A stretch of DNA of 64,000 bases from Thalassovita sp. (lineage in GTDB: Bacteria > Pseudomonadota > Alphaproteobacteria > Rhodobacterales > Rhodobacteraceae), in NCBI RefSeq assembly GCF_963691685.1, contig NZ_OY829290.1, forward strand, positions 4,057,001 through 4,121,000, given 5' to 3'. Shown here one piece after another: positions 57,871-64,000 of this stretch (its first letter is position 1; each line of letters begins with the position of its first letter). The translations under genes were made by a program, and so were the position numbers. The notes under the pieces were generated by a model. The model did not search any database. It had not been told where the DNA came from and saw only the letters and a list, made by a program, of their open reading frames with translations.

Positions 57871-58833
57871 ATGACCCGCCAGGCCAACGTCATTTCGCCC
57901 GACCTTATTCCAGCCGCGCTTTACCCCACGATCAACGCGCTCTGCGCCACCTCGATTGAGGTCGCTGCCATCATTGCCCGCGCTGGTCTGGGCCAGTCGC
58001 TGGCGGCACAGGTTGGTGAAAACAGCGATGGCGACGGCCAGAAGGCGCTGGATGTACTGGCCGACGATATGTTTGAGGCGGCGCTGCGCGGTGGTGACGT
58101 GCGCTGGTATGCGTCTGAGGAACAGGAAGATGCGCTGCTGACCTCAGAAAGCGGCAAGTACGCGCTGGCCATCGATCCGCTGGACGGCTCCTCCAACATC
58201 GACGTGAATGTGTCGATTGGCACCATCTTTTCGATCTTTGAGGCCCAGGACGGCGCCGAGGAAAGCTTCCTGCGCAAAGCCTCGGAACAGATCTGCGGCG
58301 GTTATATCCTCTACGGTCCGGCAACCTGTCTGGTGGTGACCTTTGGCGAGGGCACCCAGCAATATGTGTTGGACCCGACCAAGGGTGAGTTTGTGCTGGT
58401 CGAAAAAGCGATGAGCGTGCCGGAAACGTCAAAAGAGTTTGCCATCAACGCCTCCAACTACCGCCACTGGACCACCCCGGTGCGCAACTACATCGACAAT
58501 TGTCTGGCAGGCAAAGACGGCCCGCGCGGCATGGATTTCAACATGCGCTGGGTCGGCTCACTGGTGGCGGAAACCCACCGGATCCTGACCCGTGGCGGCA
58601 TCTTCCTTTACCCCGGTGACGCCCGGCCCGGTTATGAAAATGGGCGTCTCCGCATGGTCTATGAATGTGCGCCCATTGCCTTCATCATCGAACAGGCCAA
58701 AGGCCATGCCACCGACGGTGAAACCCCGATCCTGGACCGTCAGGCCGAGACCCTGCACGGCCGTATCCCGCTGGTCTTTGGCTCGGCCCATAAGGTACAG
58801 CGCGTGGCCGATCACCACGATCTCAGCGAATAA
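57871..58833 (+). CDS. fbp: Fructose-1,6-bisphosphatase, class I
   Basis: 320 residues. Class I signature YALAIDPLDGSSNIDVNVSI (metal site) with preceding YASEEQEDA, then INASNYRHW, MRWVGSLVAETHRILTRGGI and GKLY-like RLRMVYECAPIAFIIEQAKG. It hydrolyses fructose-1,6-bisphosphate in gluconeogenesis, and in autotrophs in the Calvin cycle; no rubisco or phosphoribulokinase gene is present here. rpe follows after 23 bases with a good ribosome site, so the two are probably one operon linked to pentose phosphate metabolism. Confidence 0.95.
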   Translation: MTRQANVISPDLIPAALYPTINALCATSIEVAAIIARAGLGQSLAAQVGENSDGDGQKALDVLADDMFEAALRGGDVRWYASEEQEDALLTSESGKYALAIDPLDGSSNIDVNVSIGTIFSIFEAQDGAEESFLRKASEQICGGYILYGPATCLVVTFGEGTQQYVLDPTKGEFVLVEKAMSVPETSKEFAINASNYRHWTTPVRNYIDNCLAGKDGPRGMDFNMRWVGSLVAETHRILTRGGIFLYPGDARPGYENGRLRMVYECAPIAFIIEQAKGHATDGETPILDRQAETLHGRIPLVFGSAHKVQRVADHHDLSE

Positions 58834-58856
58834 CCCCTCTTTCCCGGAGAAACCCC

Positions 58857-59540
58857 ATGAGTTTTGACCGTTCCCTGAAAATCGCCCCATCGATCCTGTC
58901 GGCCGATTTCGCCAACTTTGGTCAGGAAATCGAAGCCGTCGAGGCGCAGGGCGCCGACTGGATCCACGTGGATGTGATGGACGGGCATTTTGTGCCCAAC
59001 CTGACTTTTGGCCCGCCGCTGTGCAAAGCGATCCGTAAGCACATCAACACCGTGATGGACGTGCATCTAATGATTGCGCCGGTGGATCCCTATATCGACG
59101 CCTTTGCCGATGCAGGCGCCGACATCCTGACCGCCCATCTGGAAAGCGGCCCCCACATTCACCGCACCCTGCAGGCGATCCGCGGCGCGGGTTGCAAGGC
59201 CGGTCTGGCGCTGAACCCGGCCACCGGTCTGGATGATGTGGAATACCTGCTGGATATGGTGGATCTGGTCTGCATCATGACCGTGAACCCCGGCTTTGGC
59301 GGCCAGAAGTTCATTCACAGCCAGGTTGAGAAGGTGCGCAAGCTGCGGGCTATGATTGGCGACCGTCCGATCCATATTGAGATCGACGGCGGCGTGACCC
59401 CGGAAACCGCCCCGCTGGTGGCCGAAGCAGGCGCCGATGTGCTGGTGGCGGGTTCCGCCGTGTTCAAAGGGGGCTCGGTCTCAAACCCGGCGCCTTACGG
59501 CGACAACATCCGCGCCATCAAAGCCGCTGTTCAGGGCTGA
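58857..59540 (+). CDS. rpe: Ribulose-phosphate 3-epimerase
   Basis: 227 residues. TIM barrel with IAPSILSADFANFGQEIEAV, the metal ligands in DWIHVDVMDGHFVPNLTFGP, VMDVHLMI, CIMTVNPGFGGQKFI and IEIDGGVTPETAPLVAEAGA. It interconverts ribulose-5-phosphate and xylulose-5-phosphate. Placed after fbp on the same strand. A hairpin belonging to repeat element C follows its stop. Confidence 0.97.
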   Translation: MSFDRSLKIAPSILSADFANFGQEIEAVEAQGADWIHVDVMDGHFVPNLTFGPPLCKAIRKHINTVMDVHLMIAPVDPYIDAFADAGADILTAHLESGPHIHRTLQAIRGAGCKAGLALNPATGLDDVEYLLDMVDLVCIMTVNPGFGGQKFIHSQVEKVRKLRAMIGDRPIHIEIDGGVTPETAPLVAEAGADVLVAGSAVFKGGSVSNPAPYGDNIRAIKAAVQG

Positions 59541-59549
59541 TCTGGACAA

Positions 59550-59581
59550 GATACTCTGGTGGCCCCACCGCAGGGGCCACC
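59550..59581 (-). repeat. Intergenic repeat element, degenerate copy C / terminator hairpin
   Basis: On the + strand GATACTCT (59550-59557) then GGTGGCCCC, ACCGCA, GGGGCCACC (59558-59581), a perfect 9-bp stem. It keeps ATACTCTGG of copies A and B but has one hairpin. It lies 23 bases past the minus-strand GFA stop and 17 past the rpe stop, and may terminate both. Confidence 0.5.
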
Positions 59582-59604
59582 GATCTGATTACCGGGGCGG
59601 ACTA

Positions 59605-59997
59605 TCACCCGGGGTGGCCCTCATACTGTTTGGCCGCATCCCCGATGATCAGCCAAGACGGTTTTTCCGAGACAAATTCGTGGAACTGATTGCTGAGCGG
59701 CAGATCCGTGTCCAGCGCGTTTGCCGCGATGGGGAAGCTATCCTCTTTTGACAGAATCTCGCCCAGCGAACTGCCGCATGTTTTGCAAAAACAGCGGGGG
59801 TATTTGTAAGGCGCTTCTGGTTGGTAGAGGCCGACGTTTTCCTTGCCCTGCACCCAGCTCAGATGCTCTTTCTGCACAAACACGATGGCGCTGGCACCCA
59901 GCTTGCGGCAGCGTGTGCAATGGCAGGTGCCCATCATCTTCGGCGCTTCGCTCAATTCAAATTTAACCGCGCCACAACAACAACTTCCGGCAATCAT
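59605..59997 (-). CDS. GFA (glutathione-dependent formaldehyde-activating type) family protein
   Basis: 130 residues. Zinc-binding cysteines in MIAGSCCCGAVKFEL, GTCHCTRCRKLGAS and RCFCKTCGSSLG identify the Mss4-like GFA/CENP-V fold. The founding member was proposed to bind formaldehyde and glutathione, but this role has been disputed; most members are of unknown function. Single gene. The presence of frmA and fghA elsewhere in the window makes a link tempting but nothing here shows it. Confidence 0.92.
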   Translation of the reverse strand: MIAGSCCCGAVKFELSEAPKMMGTCHCTRCRKLGASAIVFVQKEHLSWVQGKENVGLYQPEAPYKYPRCFCKTCGSSLGEILSKEDSFPIAANALDTDLPLSNQFHEFVSEKPSWLIIGDAAKQYEGHPG

Positions 59998-60140
59998 TGC
60001 CCTCTCCTCTCACTTGAAATGAGGAAGAACAATACGTGAACACCTGACCTTTCTCAATACAGTGTTTCGACCTGCCCGCTTGCAGAGGCGCAGCGTTTGC
60101 GGCACGGATGGCATGCATAAGAAATCCACCGGAGGCGACA

Positions 60141-60533
60141 ATGCTGTCAGGCGTATGTATCGGAACCAATGATCTGGAAGCTGCAGGTCAGTTTTATGAT
60201 GCGCTGCTGGCCACGATCGGCATGTCACGCGCCCTGACCGTCCCGCGCGAATTGGGCTACGCCGGCGCAGATGACAAAATCACCCTGTTTGTGCTGCTGC
60301 CCTATGACCGCGATCCTGCCACACATGGCAACGGCACGCAGGTGATGTTCTACGCCGCCAACAAGGCCGAGGTAGATGCCTTTCACGCCAAAGCGCTGGC
60401 GCTTGGGGGCAGTGACGAAGGGGCGCCGGGCCCGCGCGATTATCATCCTGAGTATTACGGGGCCTATGTGCGCGATCTGGACGGCAACAAGCTGAACATC
60501 TCCGTCGATCCCAGCACCCGGAAAAATCCCTGA
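60141..60533 (+). CDS. VOC-family (glyoxalase/bleomycin-resistance fold) protein
   Basis: 130 residues from ATG 60141, preceded by GGAGG at about 6 bases. Paired beta-alpha-beta units: GVCIGTNDLEAAGQFYDALL, FVLLPYDRDPATHGNGTQVM, ALGGSDEGAPGPRDYHPEYY and GAYVRDLDGNKLNISVD with the metal-ligand type His and Glu positions partly present. Substrate unknown. Its stop is 12 bases from the convergent methyltransferase stop with no clear terminator between. Confidence 0.88.
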   Translation: MLSGVCIGTNDLEAAGQFYDALLATIGMSRALTVPRELGYAGADDKITLFVLLPYDRDPATHGNGTQVMFYAANKAEVDAFHAKALALGGSDEGAPGPRDYHPEYYGAYVRDLDGNKLNISVDPSTRKNP

Positions 60534-60545
60534 GCCCGGCCTGGG

Positions 60546-61379
60546 CTACGCTGAAGCCGTGAAAACCCGCGCCTGCAATTTGCCACGCACCGGCCCCTTG
60601 CCCAACTGACGTTCCAGATCCTGCGCGATACGCGCGGTGACGTGATCCAGATCCGCACCGCGGTCTTCGATGGTATTGCGCAGTGGCTTGCCCTGACAGA
60701 ACGCTTTGGCCACTGTTGCGGCGCTATCAGCGCGGCCTTCGGCAATCAGCATGGCAGCTTCGACCTTTTTGAACCCGGCCTCACGCAGGGTGGCGCTGAT
60801 CGCCGCTACATCGTGGTAGCCATGTGGGATCCGGGGCATGAAGTCTGGCGGATCATCGGGAAACACCCGTGCCGCCGCGGCCGTGACGCTGCGGGCGAAA
60901 TCATTGTGGTCAATGTGATCCCAGACGCTGAACACATAGTGCCCGCCCGGCGCCAGGACCCGCAGCGCTTCGCGGTAGCCCTGCAACTTGTCCGGCAGAA
61001 ACATGACGCCAAACTGACAGCAGACAACCTCGAAACTGCGATCCTCAAAGGGCAGTTCCATCATATCCGCTGTGTGCCAGCTCAGCTGATCGGCATGGGG
61101 CTGTTGTGATTTTGCCCGTTCCAGCATTGATGGGTTCAGATCCGTGGCCGTGTAACGTGCCCCCGCCGGAAGCTGCGGCGCCAGCGCGCGGGTCACCACA
61201 CCGCTGCCCGCTGCAGTTTCCAACACCCGATAGGGGGCAAGGGCGGCCACACGCCGGGCCATATCCACCGCGCAGACCTGAAACTTCAGCGGCACCATAT
61301 AGTCGTCATAGATATCAGGGATCGAGCCGGTGAAACTCTGATCACCGTGCCTCACAGATGCCGGGCTTTTGATAGACAT
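60546..61379 (-). CDS. Class I SAM-dependent methyltransferase
   Basis: 277 residues from ATG 61379, which has AGGAGGTCCCCC just upstream. Motif I VLETAAGSGVVTRALAPQ, followed by YTATDLNPSMLERAK, WHTADMMELPFEDRSFEVVC and EALRVLAPGGHYVFSVWDH, as in UbiE/Methyltransf_11 proteins. The C-terminus is a mixed cap region (EAGFKKVEAAML). Substrate unknown. Likely a single gene, 109 bases downstream of the LuxR-type regulator on the same strand. Confidence 0.9.
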   Translation of the reverse strand: MSIKSPASVRHGDQSFTGSIPDIYDDYMVPLKFQVCAVDMARRVAALAPYRVLETAAGSGVVTRALAPQLPAGARYTATDLNPSMLERAKSQQPHADQLSWHTADMMELPFEDRSFEVVCCQFGVMFLPDKLQGYREALRVLAPGGHYVFSVWDHIDHNDFARSVTAAAARVFPDDPPDFMPRIPHGYHDVAAISATLREAGFKKVEAAMLIAEGRADSAATVAKAFCQGKPLRNTIEDRGADLDHVTARIAQDLERQLGKGPVRGKLQARVFTASA

Positions 61380-61488
61380 GGGGGACCTCCTCAAATGCGT
61401 TTGAGTGATCGCTCCGATACTACCACAGATTTGCCCCGCTTCGGGGAAAATGTCCGCAACGCGCAAAGGCCGCGGACATATTAAGCCT

Positions 61489-62061
61489 TTAGGGGTTTGG
61501 CTCCCCCGGGTCCCGTTCACCGTTGAACCCCGACAGGCGGGCCAGCAGCACGGCGACGTTTTTGACCTCAAACTTCTTCAGAAGGCGGGCGCGGACGTCT
61601 TCGATGGTGCGCGGCGACAGTTCCAGCACCTGCGCAATTTCTTTGCTGGTGCGGCCACGGCTGAGCCACATCAGCACCTCGCGTTCGCGGGGGGTCAGGC
61701 TGGGGCCGGTGGGCTTCTGATCAATCGGTGCAAAGCTGAGCACGATCTGCGCCAGCGGATCCTCAGGGGTCAGCGTGCGGGCGCGGAAGCGCACCCAAAT
61801 GCGGCTGCCATCGGCGCAGCGCATGATCCGTTCATCGGTGTAAGGGTGCGACTGGCGCAGCGGCGCCAGACCGATGTCACGCACCTGATGGAACTCCTGA
61901 TCGGTTCCGTAAAGCAAACGGAAGCTCTGGCCGATCAGCTGCTCTTTCTCATAGCCGAACATTTCAGCAAAGCTTTGGTTGCAGCTGCGGATCACGCGGT
62001 TTTCGGTCAGCGCCAGCCCCATCGGCGCTTGGTCAAAGGCAAGTTGTTCTAGGTCTTTCAT
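61489..62061 (-). CDS. PAS-LuxR transcriptional regulator
   Basis: 190 residues. N-terminal PAS domain: LEQLAFDQAPMGLALTENRV, SFAEMFGYEKEQLIGQSFRL and DGSRIWVRFRARTL. C-terminal LuxR helix-turn-helix: LTPREREVLMWLSRGRTSKE, IAQVLELSPRTIEDVRARLL. No receiver domain, so the PAS domain is the sensor, probably of a small ligand. It is divergent from the deacylase/peptide-transport operon, with two tandem inverted repeats in the 107-base gap, so it likely controls that operon and itself. Confidence 0.9.
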   Translation of the reverse strand: MKDLEQLAFDQAPMGLALTENRVIRSCNQSFAEMFGYEKEQLIGQSFRLLYGTDQEFHQVRDIGLAPLRQSHPYTDERIMRCADGSRIWVRFRARTLTPEDPLAQIVLSFAPIDQKPTGPSLTPREREVLMWLSRGRTSKEIAQVLELSPRTIEDVRARLLKKFEVKNVAVLLARLSGFNGERDPGEPNP

Positions 62062-62077
62062 AGGTCACCAGTGTGAT

Positions 62078-62116
62078 ACGGTGCGGACACCGTTATGGTA
62101 CGGTATTGGCACCGTA
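62078..62116. promoter_or_regulatory. Two tandem inverted repeats in the LuxR-deacylase gap
   Basis: Repeat 1: ACGGTG, CGGA, CACCGT (62078-62093). Repeat 2: TACGGT, ATTGGC, ACCGTA (62099-62116). Both arms are perfect and share ACGGT/ACCGT. Their centres are 22 bases apart, about two helical turns, suited to two dimers on one DNA face. Confidence 0.65.
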
Positions 62117-62168
62117 AGTTCGCGTAAAGCATAGTTTCCATACCAAGTTCAAGAGACGAGACCCCTAA

Positions 62169-63548
62169 ATGTCATCGAGTGACCGTACGTCTATTTCCCC
62201 TCTCTCTGCCTCGGCAGACGCCGCCCCGAAGGCGGCCTCAAACCCTATGGCTGAGCATCTGGCGCAGCGTCTTTATGCAGAACTGGAAGACCGGCGCGAT
62301 GATTTGATCGCGCTGACCCAAGACCTGATCCGCATTCCAACGCTGAACCCTCCCGGTGAGTTTTATCGAGAGATATGCGAATATTTGTCAACACGACTGG
62401 CCGCAAAAGGTTTCGAAATTGAAATGGTGCGCGCTCATGGCGCACCCGGTGACAGCGAAAAATACCCACGTTGGAATGTCATTGCCCGCCGTGAGGGGAA
62501 GTTTCCGGGCGAATGTGTGCATTTCAACAGCCATATCGACGTCGTCGACGTCGGGCTGGGCTGGACGACGGATCCTTTTGGCGGTGAGCTTAAGGATGGC
62601 AAGATCTACGGCCGGGGCGCCTGTGACATGAAGGGGGGGCTGGCGGCCTCCATCGTGGCGGCCGAGGCGTTTCTGGCGATCTGCCCTGACTTTCACGGCG
62701 CGATTGAGATCAGCGGCACCGCGGATGAGGAATCCGGCGGCTTTGGCGGCGTGGCCTATCTGGCCGAAAAGGGCTTCTTTGCGCCGGAACGGGTGCAGCA
62801 TGTGATCATCCCTGAACCGCTGAACAAAGACCGGATTTGCCTTGGCCACCGCGGCGTCTGGTGGGCCGAGATTGAGACATTTGGCGAAATCGCCCATGGC
62901 TCCATGCCCTTCCTTGGCGATTGCGCGGTGCGCCATATGGGCGCAGTGGTCAATGAAATGGAGGAAAGCCTGTTCCCCGCATTGGCACAAAAACGCACCG
63001 ACATGCCGGTGGTGCCGGAAGGCGCCAAACAGTCCACGCTCAACATCAATTCAATGCACGGCGGTCAGGCGGAGCAGGACCCAGATTTCACCGGTCTGCC
63101 AAGCCCTTGCGTGCCGGACAGCTGCCGCATGATCATCGATCGCCGCTTCCTCATCGAAGAGGATATCAACGAGGTCCAAGAGGAAGTTATGCAGGTTCTG
63201 CGCACCGTCGAAGAGAGCCGCGACAACTTCCGCTATGATGTTAAAGAACTGCACCGGGTCCTGCCCACCATGACCGAGAAAAGCGCACCGGTTGTGCAAA
63301 CCGTGGCAAAAGCAATTGCAGAGACCATGGGAAAAGAGGCAGAATATGTCGTGTCGCCGGGCACTTACGATCAAAAGCACATTGATCGCATCGGAAAACT
63401 GCACAATTGCATCGCCTATGGGCCAGGCATTTTGGATCTGGCGCATAAGCCGGACGAATACGTCGGAGTCGAAGATATGATCGACTCTGCCAAGGTAATG
63501 GGCCGTTCATTGATTGACCTGCTGGCAAAACCAGAGGCGGCGGCCTGA
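62169..63548 (+). CDS. M20-family deacylase (ArgE/DapE/ACY1 type)
   Basis: 459 residues. Zinc ligands in VHFNSHIDVVDVG (His), YGRGACDMKGGLAASI (Asp), SGTADEESGGFGG (base Glu and ligand Glu) and a C-terminal His in SPGTYDQKHIDRIG. The dimerisation domain (210-330) is present. It removes an acyl group from an amino acid or a related amide. The first 26 residues (rich in Ser and Ala) are unlike the family; ATG 62247 (MAEHLAQRLYAELE) is an alternative start. A peptide-type binding protein follows, so the substrate is probably an imported acylated amino compound. Confidence 0.9.
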   Translation: MSSSDRTSISPLSASADAAPKAASNPMAEHLAQRLYAELEDRRDDLIALTQDLIRIPTLNPPGEFYREICEYLSTRLAAKGFEIEMVRAHGAPGDSEKYPRWNVIARREGKFPGECVHFNSHIDVVDVGLGWTTDPFGGELKDGKIYGRGACDMKGGLAASIVAAEAFLAICPDFHGAIEISGTADEESGGFGGVAYLAEKGFFAPERVQHVIIPEPLNKDRICLGHRGVWWAEIETFGEIAHGSMPFLGDCAVRHMGAVVNEMEESLFPALAQKRTDMPVVPEGAKQSTLNINSMHGGQAEQDPDFTGLPSPCVPDSCRMIIDRRFLIEEDINEVQEEVMQVLRTVEESRDNFRYDVKELHRVLPTMTEKSAPVVQTVAKAIAETMGKEAEYVVSPGTYDQKHIDRIGKLHNCIAYGPGILDLAHKPDEYVGVEDMIDSAKVMGRSLIDLLAKPEAAA

Positions 63549-63566
63549 GATTAGGGAGAACACGAA

Positions 63567-64000
63567 ATGACGACCAAGACTTTCAAACTTGGCCTCCTCA
63601 GCGCAGCGGCGCTGGCGGCCAGCACCGGGCTGGCCATGGCCAAGTCCGACATCGTTGTGGCCATGCAGCTGGAGCCGCCACATCTGGACCCGACATCGGC
63701 CGCCGCAGGCGCCATCGAATCGGTGCTTTATTCCAACGTGTTTGAAGGTCTGACCCGTTTCGGTTCGGACGGTTCCGTAAACCCCGGTCTGGCCAAAAGC
63801 TGGGAAATCTCGGACGACGGCAAAACCTACACCTTCATGCTGAACGAAGGCGTGACCTTCCATGACGGTTCGGCGATGGACGCCGAAGACGTCAAGTTCT
63901 CGCTGGATCGCGCCCGCGCCGAAGACAGCGCCAACGCGCAGAAAGCCCTGTTTGAAGGCATCGAAAACGTCGAGGTGGTGGATCCGCTGACTGTCAAGGT
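63567..64000 (+). CDS. Peptide-type ABC transporter substrate-binding protein (family 5), N-terminal part
   Basis: 144 codons lie in the window; the gene continues past the right edge. Signal peptide (FKLGLLSAAALAASTGLAMA), then DIVVAMQLEPPHLDPTSAAA, SNVFEGLTRFGSDGSVNPGL, AKSWEISDDGKTYTFML and GVTFHDGSAMDAEDVKFSLD, all standard for DppA/OppA-type binding proteins. Binds peptides, opines or similar compounds in the periplasm for an ABC permease probably encoded downstream. GGGAG is 10 bases before ATG 63567. Operon with the M20 deacylase. Confidence 0.95.
   Translation, partial: MTTKTFKLGLLSAAALAASTGLAMAKSDIVVAMQLEPPHLDPTSAAAGAIESVLYSNVFEGLTRFGSDGSVNPGLAKSWEISDDGKTYTFMLNEGVTFHDGSAMDAEDVKFSLDRARAEDSANAQKALFEGIENVEVVDPLTVK

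Noticed and set aside
1..64000. Insertion sequences, prophage, CRISPR arrays, toxin-antitoxin pairs
   Set aside because: No transposase, integrase, regular short-spaced repeats, Cas genes or small paired genes of that kind were seen.

Overview
The window looks like a chromosomal segment of an alphaproteobacterium of the Roseobacter/Rhodobacteraceae type. The basis is inference from gene content and style: high GC in most genes, many 4-base ATGA overlaps, an Irr-type iron control element upstream of an mbfA-like gene, DUF2794 and a DUF6478-like protein, a paaZ // paaI-paaK-tetR arrangement with a TetR palindrome, and a glutathione-dependent formaldehyde route (frmA, fghA). No rRNA, tRNA, CRISPR array, insertion sequence or phage gene was recognised. 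No gene-free stretch exceeds 300 bases.

Layout. 1-6.9 kb: start of a LysR gene cut by the window edge, a low-GC hybrid histidine kinase, an ArsR-type regulator with an AEC transporter, a NIPSNAP/ABM pair, a GNAT acetyltransferase and an HNH protein. 6.9-10.5 kb: fadH, then a SigZ-like ECF sigma factor and a glutathione transferase with a CCG tail. 10.5-13.4 kb: a five-gene arsenic operon (arsR, LMW-phosphatase arsC, aqpS, glutaredoxin-type arsC, arsH) behind a 26-bp operator. 13.4-15.7 kb: a TetR regulator with an SDR and a haloalkane-dehalogenase-like hydrolase, sharing a TetR-type palindrome. 15.7-23.2 kb: conserved hypotheticals, a tandem pair of CPBP membrane proteases, accD-folC, a possible small RNA and a second AEC transporter.

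23.2-38.2 kb is the most unusual block and looks like an uncharacterised cell-surface glycan system: a GH16 glycanase, an OmpA-like protein, an acyltransferase interrupted by an in-frame TGA, a STAS-nucleotidyltransferase fusion, a BcsA-like glycosyltransferase, two paralogous DUF3131 proteins, secreted proteins of unknown function, a degenerate ABC ATPase with an extra C-terminal domain, and an HlyD-like protein. The genes lie on alternating strands but are tightly packed, with several stop/start overlaps.

38.3-47.9 kb: fghA, a DUF188 protein, a HAD phosphatase and an ornithine-cyclodeaminase-like gene broken by a frameshift; then an MFS transporter, zapE, mbfA with its ICE box, a TetR regulator, a ClpP-like protease, frmA and a class II cytochrome c. 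47.9-52.5 kb: phenylacetate catabolism. 52.5-59.6 kb: DUF2794, a 3-hydroxyacyl-CoA-dehydrogenase-like protein, an NlpC/P60 peptidase, an M17 aminopeptidase, an HPt-like protein, an IclR regulator, fbp and rpe. 59.6-64 kb: GFA, VOC and methyltransferase genes, then a PAS-LuxR regulator facing an M20 deacylase and a peptide-ABC binding protein across two tandem inverted repeats.

Two genes appear disabled as written (acyltransferase, cyclodeaminase). One intergenic element with a 14-base core occurs twice, with a third degenerate copy, always just past the end of a minus-strand gene.
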